Shown in pieces: positions 7,115 to 15,343 of a DNA stretch of 22,331 bases. The DNA is from Rhizobium sp. GTDB lineage: Bacteria; Pseudomonadota; Alphaproteobacteria; Rhizobiales; Rhizobiaceae. The translations under genes were made by a program, and so were the position numbers. The stretch's first letter is position 1, and every line of letters starts with the position of its first letter. Where the stretch lies: positions 2,182 through 24,512 of the forward strand of contig DNPN01000228.1 of NCBI GenBank assembly GCA_003501385.1. Reading direction: 5' to 3'. The notes beneath the pieces are model-generated. The model saw only the letters and a list, made by a program, of their open reading frames with translations. It was not told the origin of the DNA and ran no database searches.

Positions 7115-7717
7115 TCACGTACGGTCAATTTTGCGGAAGGCTCTGCGCACAGCCGACCGTGAGGCTGCTCTCGCACTGGCAAAAGCCACAGACGACGGCG
7201 TCACGATGGATGCACGCTTTGCCCTCTCCGTCCTGCCAAAAGCGGATATCGTGTGCCTGGCACCACCAACAGAGGTTGATGCACGTGGCGCAAACCGGGC
7301 CGATTCGGGATCGCCAATCGTGCCAAGCGGCGGAAAATCGGCATCTGTCATCGGCACAAGCGGATCATCGGCAGAGGAAATGCCACTCACATCAGCAGGC
7401 GGAAAGTGGTCCACTTGCGTTGAGCGTTGTAAATCGGCCTTGATGTCCGCACCCATTTGCCGCAACGGGTTAATAGCCTCACGCAAGGCATTGGCCGGAT
7501 TCAGCTTTTGCGCGTCACCAATGGTCTGGCGCAAATCATCCATATCGGCTTCACGCAGCGCTTCATCAAACTGAGCACGAAACTCACCCGCTGTTTTACG
7601 CAACCGCGTTGTCATTTTGCCAAAGGCGCGCAGCATGGGCGGCAAGTCTTTCGGACCCACCACCACGATCAGCACGACCGCAATGACCAGCAATTCGCTC
7701 CAGCCAATGTCAAGCAT
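7115..7717 (-). CDS. tatB: Sec-independent protein translocase TatB
   Basis: A 200-residue protein. The N-terminus MLDIGWSELLVIAVVLIVVVGPKDLP shows the short TatB membrane helix (about 6-20) with Glu8, then the GPKDLP hinge and an amphipathic helix (about 26-60). TatB sits with TatC as the signal-peptide receptor. GGGAG lies five bases before the ATG. After residue 110 the tail becomes Ser/Arg-rich (for example SAFGRTERAKRAS at 158-170), unlike the Ala/Pro/Lys-rich tails I recall from other rhizobial TatB proteins. The other two frames give no better match, so I see no clear frameshift. A hairpin separates it from tatA. Confidence 0.95.
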   Translation of the reverse strand: MLDIGWSELLVIAVVLIVVVGPKDLPPMLRAFGKMTTRLRKTAGEFRAQFDEALREADMDDLRQTIGDAQKLNPANALREAINPLRQMGADIKADLQRSTQVDHFPPADVSGISSADDPLVPMTDADFPPLGTIGDPESARFAPRASTSVGGARHTISAFGRTERAKRASIVTPSSVAFASARAASRSAVRRAFRKIDRT

Positions 7718-7782
7718 TCATAAGGCTCCCGAAGCCGTCGGCCAAGCGGCGACCCATTCACGTCCATTTACAGGCAAGTTTA

Positions 7783-7810
7783 TTCACAGGCGAACACGGT
7801 CGCCCGTGAA
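7783..7810 (-). terminator. Hairpin between tatA and tatB, possible attenuator
   Basis: The arms TTCACAGGCGA (7783-7793) and TCGCCCGTGAA (7800-7810) form an 11-base stem with one G-U pair in RNA and a six-base loop, 16 bases past the tatA stop. No long T run follows. It may act as a partial terminator or a 3' stabiliser of tatA mRNA, which fits the known need for more TatA than TatB. Confidence 0.45.
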
Positions 7811-7826
7811 ACCAATGCTCTCAGGC

Positions 7827-8018
7827 TTACTTTTCGTCAGCCTTGTGATCCACCGTCTTGGATGGCGTCTCAGGAGCATCATCATCGGCCATGCCTTTTT
7901 TGAAGCTTTTGATGCCCTTGGCAACATCGCCCATCAGATCCGGGATTTTGCCGCGACCAAACAACAGGAGCACAATCGCAAGAACGATCAGCCAATGCCA
8001 CATACTAAAAGAACCCAT
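7827..8018 (-). CDS. tatA: Sec-independent protein translocase TatA
   Basis: A 63-residue protein of the TatA family, which oligomerises to form the Tat export passage. It has one N-terminal membrane helix (SMWHWLIVLAIVLLLFG, 5-21), the FGRGKIPDL hinge (20-28), an amphipathic helix (GDVAKGIKSFKKGM, 30-43) and a short charged tail rich in Asp and Lys. This is the usual length for rhizobial TatA/E. A strong ribosome site (AGGAG, seven bases before ATG) precedes it, better than that of tatB. As first tat gene it has a 136-base leader region with inverted repeats, and a hairpin downstream. Confidence 0.97.
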   Translation of the reverse strand: MGSFSMWHWLIVLAIVLLLFGRGKIPDLMGDVAKGIKSFKKGMADDDAPETPSKTVDHKADEK

Positions 8019-8039
8019 GGTCCAGCTCCTAATTCATCG

Positions 8040-8076
8040 ATCTTATGGATGTAAGATGTCCGCACATCTTTTTCAA
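8040..8076 (-). promoter_or_regulatory. Candidate tatA promoter with overlapping inverted repeats
   Basis: On the minus strand TTGAAA and TACATC are 17 bases apart (a weak sigma-70 fit). The spacer contains a perfect seven-base inverted repeat, AAGATGT (8053-8059) and ACATCTT (8064-8070). A second inverted repeat, ATCTTA (8040-8045) and TAAGAT (8052-8057), overlaps it, so the two hairpins would compete. It could be an operator or a 5' leader structure. Confidence 0.3.
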
Positions 8077-8179
8077 ACACCAATTCATCTCTTGATTGGC
8101 ATGGTAAAAGCGCGGAGGCAAGCTGCCAAGCCCAAGCCATCAACAAGCTGACCAATTTTCACGCGATTATCCGGCAAAA

Positions 8180-8890
8180 TCAGTCATTTCTTTCGTCGCC
8201 GGGGGTGAGCAGGCCCAGCTCTTCCAGATCCAGCTGAGTGATCGGATCTTCATCCTCGTTCAAATCTGCGGCATCGGACGGCAAAGGCACATGGAAATTG
8301 GGCGGAATACGGCCCGTGAGCAGCCCTGCCCCCTTCAACTCTTCCATGCCCGGCAGATCGCGAATCTCTTCCAAGCCAAAATGGTCGAGAAAATCCCGCG
8401 TGGTGCCAAAGGTCACAGGGCGCCCCGGTGTGCGCCTGCGACCGCGAAACCGCACCCAGCCCGCTTCCAGCAGCACATCAATGGTGCCTTTGGATGTTTG
8501 AACGCCGCGAATATCTTCAATTTCAGCGCGTGTCACCGGCTGGTGATAGGCAATGATGGCCAGAACCTCCAAAGCCGCACGCGAGAGTTTCTTAACCTCG
8601 CTGTCTTCCTTGCGAATCGCAAAGGAAAGATCAGCCGCAGTCCGAAAGGCCCAATGGCCATCAATCTTTAAGAGATTAACCCCTCGCGGCGCATAATCAG
8701 CTTGGAGGATGCGCATCAGCGCGCCCACATCGGTGCCAGTGGGCAGTCGCTCCGCCAGAAAGCTCTCAGAGACCGGCTCTGCCGAGGCAAACACCAAGGC
8801 TTCGGCAATGCGTAGAGCCTCTTTCTCGCGGATCACGCTGATATCCACGCCAGCCTCTCTCTGCTCGTCATTGCTGTCACTCTGCGTCAT
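8180..8890 (-). CDS. scpB: Segregation and condensation protein ScpB
   Basis: A 236-residue partner of the SMC-ScpA condensin, which organises and segregates chromosomes. Two winged-helix domains are expected; the signature LSRAALEVLAIIAYHQPVTR, then EIEDIRGV and GRRRTPGRPVTFGTTRDFLDHFGL, is clear in the middle of the protein. The acidic C-terminal tail (about 205-236) is variable. The start is taken as the ATG at 8890, whose A overlaps the last base of the scpA stop (TGATG); a TTG one codon upstream (8893) is the alternative. It is translationally coupled to scpA and is the last gene before a gap of 161 bases to tatA. Confidence 0.95.
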   Translation of the reverse strand: MTQSDSNDEQREAGVDISVIREKEALRIAEALVFASAEPVSESFLAERLPTGTDVGALMRILQADYAPRGVNLLKIDGHWAFRTAADLSFAIRKEDSEVKKLSRAALEVLAIIAYHQPVTRAEIEDIRGVQTSKGTIDVLLEAGWVRFRGRRRTPGRPVTFGTTRDFLDHFGLEEIRDLPGMEELKGAGLLTGRIPPNFHVPLPSDAADLNEDEDPITQLDLEELGLLTPGDERND

Positions 8891-9777
8891 CAAACTGCCC
8901 TGCCAATCAAGGTGCCGTCGGCCATTCTGCCTTGGCCCGAGCGCATATAAATCGGCTCAAAGGCTCCGCCTTGGCGAATTTCCAGCTTGCCTTCGCGCAC
9001 CAGTTCCAGCGAGGCGGCAAAAGCGCTGGCCATGGCTGTGACCCGTTCAGAAGGGTCTGCGAGATACTGCATCAGATATTGGTTCAGTGCCGTCCAATCG
9101 CTGATTTCACCGATCATCCGGTTTAGCATGGTGCGGGCATCCACCAAAGACCAAACCCGCCTGCGCTCAATGGTCACTTGCGTAAACGCCTGCCGCTGGC
9201 GCAAATTGGCGTAAGCCGAGAGCAGATCATACAGGCTGGCCTCATAGGACGAATGCATCCGGTCTGGCACATGCTCCGGTGCGCCGCGCACGAACACATC
9301 ACGGCCCAGACGGTTGCGATTGACCAGCTTGCCTGCCACATCGCGCATGGCTTCCAGCCGCTTGAGGCGAAAGGCCAGCGATGCCGCCATTTCCTCGCCC
9401 GATGGCTCGTCATCCTTGGCTTGTTGCGGAATGAGCAGGCGTGATTTCAGATAGGCAAGCCATGCCGCCATCACCAGATAATCAGCCGCCAGTTCCAGAC
9501 GAATACTGCGCGCCTTCTCGACAAATTGCAGATATTGCTCGGCCAGCGCCAACACCGAAATGCGCGACAGATCCACCTTCTGGTTTCTGGCCAGAAACAG
9601 CAAAAGATCCAGCGGGCCTTCAAATCCGGCAACATCAATCAGCAGGGCTTCGTCATCGCTGACGCGATCCACCACGCGATCCCCTGTTGCTTTGGCATCC
9701 TGCCAAAGCTTCTCCAACGGCGCAGCGTCGCTGGCCTTCACAGATATCGTTGCAGCCGGATTGCCCGTTTCCACCAT
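8890..9777 (-). CDS. scpA: Segregation and condensation protein ScpA
   Basis: A 295-residue kleisin that bridges the SMC heads and binds ScpB. After a variable stretch of about 45 residues, the family core begins with GFEGPLDLLLFLARNQKVDL (about 50-69), then SRISVLALAEQYLQFV and AADYLVMAAWLAYLKSRLLI. The C-terminal winged helix contains KLEIRQGGAFEPIYM. The ATG at 9777 overlaps the nagZ stop as TGATG; TTG at 9780 is an alternative. It is sandwiched between nagZ and scpB with no spacing, so all three are probably made from one transcript. Confidence 0.95.
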   Translation of the reverse strand: MVETGNPAATISVKASDAAPLEKLWQDAKATGDRVVDRVSDDEALLIDVAGFEGPLDLLLFLARNQKVDLSRISVLALAEQYLQFVEKARSIRLELAADYLVMAAWLAYLKSRLLIPQQAKDDEPSGEEMAASLAFRLKRLEAMRDVAGKLVNRNRLGRDVFVRGAPEHVPDRMHSSYEASLYDLLSAYANLRQRQAFTQVTIERRRVWSLVDARTMLNRMIGEISDWTALNQYLMQYLADPSERVTAMASAFAASLELVREGKLEIRQGGAFEPIYMRSGQGRMADGTLIGRAV

Positions 9778-10793
9778 CAAGATACCGCCATCAGCGCGTT
9801 AAACTCATCTCGGAGAGCCTGCTCATCTGCGCCATCGCCAGCGCCAAAGGCCGCTTCCACCGCCTTCGTGCGAGCCAAAGAAGCCCCGGCCAGCACGGGC
9901 GCGTGGGCCACCACCTGCACCATTTCTTCCATGATACCATGACAATGCAACAACACATCATTGCCCGCTGCGATGATGGCCGCAGAGCGCTCGGCAATCG
10001 TGCCTTTCAGCGCATTCATAGAGACATCATCGTTCATCAACAGGCCCTGAAAGCCGATGATACCGCGAATAACCTCATCAATCACGATGGACGATGTGGA
10101 TGCCGTGTAAACAGGATCATAGGTGGAATAGACCACATGGGCCGTCATCGCCATCAGCTCGCCCTTCAGCCGTTGGAATGGCGGAAAATCATGGGCTTCA
10201 AGCTCAGTGCGTGAGGCATTCACCACCGGCAATTCGTGATGGGAATCGGCCATGCCCCTGCCATGGCCGGGAATGTGCTTGACCACCGGCAACACCCCGC
10301 CAGCCAAAAGCCCTGCGGCGGCGGCCTCGCCAATTTCACCAACGGTAACGGGGTCCGTGCCATAAGCGCGGGTGCCTATCACATTGCTGGCCCCCTCAAC
10401 GGGCACGTCCAGCACGGGAAGACAATCAACATTGATGCCAAAGCGCAAGAGATCAAACGCATGCAGGCGCGACATCAACCACGCGGCCCGCAGGCCGTTT
10501 TCGCGATCCAGCCGATAGAGCGCACCAATATCAGAACCGGAGGGGTAGCGCTGACACATCGGCTCGCGAATGCGCTGCACACGGCCACCCTCCTGATCGA
10601 TCAGCACCGGCGCATTGCGCCCGCCAACCGTTTCACGCATCGAGGCCACGAGATCGCTGATCTGGTTGGCATCAATGCAATTGCGGCCAAACAGAATAAA
10701 ACCCCATGGCTGGTGCTCGCCATAGAAGGCTTTTTCATCCGGGGTTAAAACAGGGCCTGAGCAGCCCAAAATCATCGCTTTTGCCTGGGTCAT
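9777..10793 (-). CDS. nagZ: Beta-N-acetylhexosaminidase NagZ (family GH3)
   Basis: A 338-residue cytoplasmic glycosidase that removes N-acetylglucosamine from 1,6-anhydro-muropeptides during peptidoglycan recycling. The GH3/NagZ pattern is clear: LIDQEGGRVQR (64-74), NVDCLPVLDV (121-130), the catalytic loop KHIPGHGRGMADSHHE (172-187) with the His/Asp pair, and LLMNDDVSM (251-259) holding the nucleophilic Asp. The last motif usually reads SDDLSM; here it is NDDVSM, with both Asp kept. The ATG at 10793 gives the family N-terminus MTQAKAMILGCSG; a TTG nine codons upstream is less likely. It leads the nagZ-scpA-scpB unit, after a terminator that ends the SPOR gene. Confidence 0.95.
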   Translation of the reverse strand: MTQAKAMILGCSGPVLTPDEKAFYGEHQPWGFILFGRNCIDANQISDLVASMRETVGGRNAPVLIDQEGGRVQRIREPMCQRYPSGSDIGALYRLDRENGLRAAWLMSRLHAFDLLRFGINVDCLPVLDVPVEGASNVIGTRAYGTDPVTVGEIGEAAAAGLLAGGVLPVVKHIPGHGRGMADSHHELPVVNASRTELEAHDFPPFQRLKGELMAMTAHVVYSTYDPVYTASTSSIVIDEVIRGIIGFQGLLMNDDVSMNALKGTIAERSAAIIAAGNDVLLHCHGIMEEMVQVVAHAPVLAGASLARTKAVEAAFGAGDGADEQALRDEFNALMAVS

Positions 10794-10870
10794 GCCCGGA
10801 CAATAGTGGAGCTTGCGCAAAAGCCGAGAGCTTTCGCAGCATCATGCACAGGAAAGACCGATAAAATGAC

Positions 10871-10910
10871 AAAAAACGTTATTTCCGGGGGAAATAACGT
10901 TTCTTTTTTT
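10871..10910. terminator. Bidirectional hairpin terminator after the SPOR gene
   Basis: Thirteen-base perfect arms (AAACGTTATTTCC 10874-10886, GGAAATAACGTTT 10890-10902) with a three-base loop. On the minus strand the stem runs into TTTTTTG; on the plus strand it is followed by CTTTTTTTC. It lies 25 bases after the SPOR gene stop and before nagZ, so nagZ should start from a promoter at about 10794-10870. Confidence 0.85.
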
Positions 10911-10926
10911 CAGGTCTATATGCGGA

Positions 10927-13455
10927 TTAGCGCACCACCATGCAGCTGCCGCCCGCCGTACGATAGCGTTCGCAGAGCGATACAGCGGCATCCTTGCTGC
11001 CTGCGGGAATGCGGACGCGATAATAAGTGCCCTTGCCGGGAACGTCTGCGGCTTTGATATCCATGCCGCGACCACCAATGACATCGCCAAATTTGGCCGC
11101 AAGGCGCTTGTAGCTTTTCTGCGCATCGGCTTCGGTTGGCAGCGACGAAATCTGGATTAAATAATCACCGGACGCCGCAGCCGAAGTCGAGGCAGGCTGC
11201 TGTGCGGCTGGCGGCGCAAGCTTTGTGGGAGCCGTGGCCGGAGCCGCCGCTGCCGTCTGGGTTGGACGCGCCAAAGGCACAGGCATATTGGGGGCTGGAA
11301 CGCCTGCGGTGTCTGCCGCCGCTGTGTCTGCGGATGGCGCACCACCGGAGGCCAGCACATCATCCACCGATTGACCACCAGACGCAGCAGCTGGAGCCGC
11401 TGAGGTCGGAGTAGCATTGGCGGTCTGCGCCGGGTTGGCCGTCTTCGCTGCCGCATCTGCTGGTGCCGCAGCGCCATCATCCTGCGCTACCAACGATCCG
11501 TCCGGGCGCACAATCATTGTCTTCACGCGGCGTGGCACAAGCGTTGGCTTATCGCCTGTCGTTGTTGCATCCGCCGGCTGGCCTGTGGTCGTATTGCCTG
11601 CATTGGCGTTCACGTTCGCCATGTCTGCTCCGCCCTCATCATCCAAGGGAAGATTGTCTGGACCTAAGGTGCGCTGGGCAACATCCATCGGCTCTTCGCC
11701 AGACGAAATCAGGTTTTTCTGGGAAGGCTGATCCGACGCGGCACCAGACACGCGATCATAAACTGCCTTATTCTGGTTGGGCACAGATTTACCGCCGGGA
11801 TTGGCTGGAACAACCTTGACCGGGTCTTTATCCGCCATGACAATTTTAGGCTCATCACCGCCAAGCGACGTGCCATGGCCAGTTTTCATCCAGGCGTAAA
11901 CGCCACCACCCGCCACAAGCACAACAGCCGTCGCCGCCGCGACAGCAATCCAGCGACGCGGTGAGGAGCGCTCCTCTTGCTCGTAATCGTCGGCATCAAG
12001 ATCTTCCGCTACAGGACCTGGCTGCTTGGAGCCAAAGCTATATTGGGTATCCAGGCTGCGGCGGAAATCTTCCTCCAGCGCTTTTTCGAACACGTCAAAA
12101 TCATCGCTTGGCATGTTCTTGACCTGCGCGGCCATCGGCGGAACAGCCGCAGCAGCCAGAGGGGCAGCCGCACGAACTGGGGCTGGCTGCTGCGCGGGGC
12201 GAGGCTCACCAGCTTTATCCAGCAGGTTGGCCAGCTCGGCATCGATATCGAAATCGTAATCCGGTGTGTAGCTGGTCGGCTTGTCCTCATCCACCGGCGG
12301 CAGATCAGGCACATCAAGATAGGCCAACGCTTCAAGCTGTTCATCCTGATCCGAAATTTCTGCCGCATCGAATGGCAAAGGTGGGGCAGACGGAGCAACG
12401 GATACCTGCTCCACTGGTTTTGCCAGCGGCACTTCCAGCTTCGCAGCCTGATAGACTGGCGGAACCGTCGCTTCACGCACAATAGGAGCAGCCTGCGGTA
12501 ATTCAGCAGGCGCAGGCCGCGGAGCTTCGCGCGTCACCACTGGTTCGGGCTCGAACTCGGACATTTCCAGCTCGATTTCAGCCAGATCAAGCTCCAGATC
12601 GCCTGCAAAGAAATCATCTTCTGCCGAATCATCCACAGCAGGCTCTTGAACAACAGACTCGTGTGCCCTTGGAGGCTCAACTCTTGGCGCAGGCGCAGAT
12701 ACTGGCTTCTCATCCTGATAGGACATGTCTTCAAAGAAACTCGGAGCGGCACGCCTTGGCACCGACGGCGCATCAAACACCGGCTCTTGAAATGCGGAGG
12801 GTGCGGCGCGGCGCTCAGGTTCTATCGCCAGTGCGACATCCTGCGCGGGGTGGACGGCAAAGCCAAAATCCAGATCCGGTTCCCGCAGACGCTCCACAGG
12901 CCGTGCAGCAACCGCGGCATCAAAGGCAACAGGCACGTAAGCAGATGGCGCGGGTGCATAAGTCTGCGGTGTCGGCTCAACACGCTGTATTGGCGGGTCG
13001 TCCTGATGCTGCGGCGTGGCGCGCACGGAATTGAAGTTCGCCAAAGGCAAACGATAGCGTCCATAGCCCTCAGAGGGATCAACGCCGCCAGACCGCGAAT
13101 GCTGTGGCTCCTGCGCCACCTCACCCATCGACCACTCCAGCTCATCGGCCAGATCCGCATCGCCGCCGAGGACTGGCTCCTGCGGCGCGCTTGCGGCAGG
13201 CATCTGAGCACGATGACGGTCATCAATGTAACCGTCGAGATCCTGTAGCAACTCGTTTTGAAGATCGACCGGCTGATGGGGTGTGGCGTAGCCCCCACCC
13301 GCAGGTGCTGCGGGAGGGCTGGAAACCTGCGGCTCAACACGACGCGCAACCGGCGCATCATAACCCACGAGGCGAGCCAGCTCTGCCAACGGATCATCAT
13401 CCGCAAAAGCATTGCCTGCCGGGTCCCTGTTATATGCGGCCTGTTTTTGCACCAT
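10927..13455 (-). CDS. Large membrane-anchored SPOR-domain protein
   Basis: An 842-residue protein. Residues 1-500 are a low-complexity, Pro/Ala/Glu/Asp-rich region predicted to be cytoplasmic and largely disordered, with acidic patches (about 275-305, 370-395). One membrane segment lies at about 502-523 (IAVAAATAVVLVAGGGVYAW) after RRW, then a Thr/Ala/Pro-rich periplasmic linker, and a SPOR domain at about 763-842 (DYLIQISSLPTEADAQKSYK at its start, two Cys near the end). SPOR domains bind denuded septal peptidoglycan, so a division-site role is likely. Start: the ATG at 13455 gives the N-terminus MVQKQAAYNRDP; a TTG 15 codons upstream is rejected. It follows argS after 66 bases and ends at a strong hairpin. 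I know similar genes before nagZ in rhizobia but no settled symbol. Confidence 0.88.
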   Translation of the reverse strand: MVQKQAAYNRDPAGNAFADDDPLAELARLVGYDAPVARRVEPQVSSPPAAPAGGGYATPHQPVDLQNELLQDLDGYIDDRHRAQMPAASAPQEPVLGGDADLADELEWSMGEVAQEPQHSRSGGVDPSEGYGRYRLPLANFNSVRATPQHQDDPPIQRVEPTPQTYAPAPSAYVPVAFDAAVAARPVERLREPDLDFGFAVHPAQDVALAIEPERRAAPSAFQEPVFDAPSVPRRAAPSFFEDMSYQDEKPVSAPAPRVEPPRAHESVVQEPAVDDSAEDDFFAGDLELDLAEIELEMSEFEPEPVVTREAPRPAPAELPQAAPIVREATVPPVYQAAKLEVPLAKPVEQVSVAPSAPPLPFDAAEISDQDEQLEALAYLDVPDLPPVDEDKPTSYTPDYDFDIDAELANLLDKAGEPRPAQQPAPVRAAAPLAAAAVPPMAAQVKNMPSDDFDVFEKALEEDFRRSLDTQYSFGSKQPGPVAEDLDADDYEQEERSSPRRWIAVAAATAVVLVAGGGVYAWMKTGHGTSLGGDEPKIVMADKDPVKVVPANPGGKSVPNQNKAVYDRVSGAASDQPSQKNLISSGEEPMDVAQRTLGPDNLPLDDEGGADMANVNANAGNTTTGQPADATTTGDKPTLVPRRVKTMIVRPDGSLVAQDDGAAAPADAAAKTANPAQTANATPTSAAPAAASGGQSVDDVLASGGAPSADTAAADTAGVPAPNMPVPLARPTQTAAAAPATAPTKLAPPAAQQPASTSAAASGDYLIQISSLPTEADAQKSYKRLAAKFGDVIGGRGMDIKAADVPGKGTYYRVRIPAGSKDAAVSLCERYRTAGGSCMVVR

Positions 13456-13521
13456 TGGTCTGTTTCCACTCGCTACGCGACAATCGGCTTGCCAGTGCAA
13501 TGTGGGGAATTGGTGTCACGC

Positions 13522-15279
13522 CTATCGCATTTCTTTCGGAGCATCTGTGCCTGTAATAGACAGACCAGACCTCAAAACGGCAGCGACAGCATGCACCAGC
13601 CCAAGTCTGGCAATGGTTGATTGTCTGTTTTTATCGTTAACAAATCGTAATTCCGGATGATCCTTACCTTTATTCCAATGCGCATGGAAAGAACTGGCCA
13701 GATCATACAGATAAAAAGCGATGCGATGCGGCTCCATTGACAAGGCCGCAGCTTCAACGATTCGCGGATATTCCGCAAGCTTTGCGACCAGTTGCAACTC
13801 TGTTGGGTCCGTGATGTCTTCGACCGCTGCAGCAAGGGTTTTGGGCGCAATATCCAGATCGCCAAAGGCCTCATGAGCCTGGCGGAAAATCGACATGCAG
13901 CGGGCATGCGCATATTGCACATAAAACACCGGATTATCCTTGGACTGTTCTGTGACTTTTGCAAAGTCAAAGTCCAAAGTCTCGCTGCTTTTCCGGTACA
14001 ACATCATGAAACGCACCGAATCACGGCCCACTTCTTCCACCACATCGCGCAATGTTACGAAGTCGCCAGAGCGCTTCGACATTTTCACTGGCTCGCCGTC
14101 GCGCAGCAACTTCACCATCTGGCACAGCAGCACCGTCAGCTTGGCATTGCCATCGGATACAGCCCGCGCCACAGCCTCAAGCCGCTTCACGTAACCGCCA
14201 TGGTCTGCACCCAGCACGTAGATCATCTGGTTGAAACCGCGATCAAACTTGTCCTTGAAATAGGCCACATCTGCCGCAAAATAGGTGTAGCTGCCATCAG
14301 ACTTGATCAGCGGGCGGTCCATATCATCGCCCACTTCGGTGGAGCGGAACAGCGTCTGCTCGCGATCTTCCCAATCTTCCGGCAGTTGGCCCTTTGGTGG
14401 CGGCAGTGTGCCGCGATAGACATGGCCTTTGAAGGTCAAATCATTGATGGCAGTGCGAATCGGTGTTGCGCCATTTTCATGCAGCTTGCGCTCGGAGAAA
14501 AACAGATCGTGATGCACATTGAGGGCTGCCAGATCATCGCGGATCATCGCCATCATCGCATCAATGGCGCGATCCTTCACAATCGCCATCCATTGTTCTT
14601 CCGGCATGTTGTGCAGGCGCACGCCAAATTCCTGCGCCAGCGCCTCGCCCACCGGCTTCAGGTAATCACCCGGATAAAGACCGGCTGGAATCTCGCCCAC
14701 GCTTTCGCCGAGAGCTTCGCGGTAACGGATGAAAACCGACCGCGCCAGCACATCAATCTGCGCGCCCGCATCATTGATGTAATATTCCTTGGTGACATCA
14801 TAACCCGAAAACGCCAGCAGATTGGCCAGCGCATCGCCCACCACCGCGCCACGGCAATGGCCAACATGCATCGGACCCGTTGGATTGGCCGAGACATATT
14901 CAACATTGATCTTGCGGCCCTCGCCCACCTGTGAGCGGCCATAATCTTCACCCTCGGCAATCATCGAGGCCAGCAAACGCTGCCAGTAAACCACCGAAAG
15001 ACGGATGTTCAAAAAACCTGGACCAGCCACAGAAACTTCGGCAACATCGGCATCTTCTTTCAGCTTTTCACCCAAAAGATCGGCCAGCGCCCGTGGGTTT
15101 GTGCCCAAGGGCTTGGCCAAAACCATGGCCGCATTGGTGGCTGCATCGCCATGCGTTGCATCGCGTGGCGGCTCGACAATGATCCTGTCAAACGACAGCT
15201 CGCTTCGCTTTTCCTTTACAAGATCAAGGGTTTCGAGCGCGTTTTTGATTCGATTTTCGAAATCGGCGAAGAGGTTCAT
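13522..15279 (-). CDS. argS: Arginyl-tRNA synthetase
   Basis: A 585-residue class I synthetase that charges tRNA-Arg, of normal length. The N-terminal Add-1 type domain is followed by the HIGH box as HVGH (138-141, in ANPTGPMHVGHCRG) and the KMSKS box as MSKRS (400-404). The C-terminal DALR anticodon-binding domain ends with the family pattern (ASSFHAHWNKGKD, about 528-540). The start is the ATG giving MNLFADFENRI; upstream codons in the same frame overlap the end of dgt and do not resemble the family. The ribosome site is weak. It lies between dgt (64-base gap) and the SPOR gene (66-base gap), probably in one operon. Confidence 0.98.
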   Translation of the reverse strand: MNLFADFENRIKNALETLDLVKEKRSELSFDRIIVEPPRDATHGDAATNAAMVLAKPLGTNPRALADLLGEKLKEDADVAEVSVAGPGFLNIRLSVVYWQRLLASMIAEGEDYGRSQVGEGRKINVEYVSANPTGPMHVGHCRGAVVGDALANLLAFSGYDVTKEYYINDAGAQIDVLARSVFIRYREALGESVGEIPAGLYPGDYLKPVGEALAQEFGVRLHNMPEEQWMAIVKDRAIDAMMAMIRDDLAALNVHHDLFFSERKLHENGATPIRTAINDLTFKGHVYRGTLPPPKGQLPEDWEDREQTLFRSTEVGDDMDRPLIKSDGSYTYFAADVAYFKDKFDRGFNQMIYVLGADHGGYVKRLEAVARAVSDGNAKLTVLLCQMVKLLRDGEPVKMSKRSGDFVTLRDVVEEVGRDSVRFMMLYRKSSETLDFDFAKVTEQSKDNPVFYVQYAHARCMSIFRQAHEAFGDLDIAPKTLAAAVEDITDPTELQLVAKLAEYPRIVEAAALSMEPHRIAFYLYDLASSFHAHWNKGKDHPELRFVNDKNRQSTIARLGLVHAVAAVLRSGLSITGTDAPKEMR

Positions 15280-15343
15280 GACGATCAATCCAGACAAATG
15301 CAAACAAACGTCGCCAGACAGCGGCGGCACTTTGGCCCGCTGC

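Noticed and set aside
7115..7350. Frameshift in tatB explaining its odd tail
   Set aside because: The other two frames give either an early stop or a Cys/Trp-rich peptide, neither of which fits a TatB tail better.
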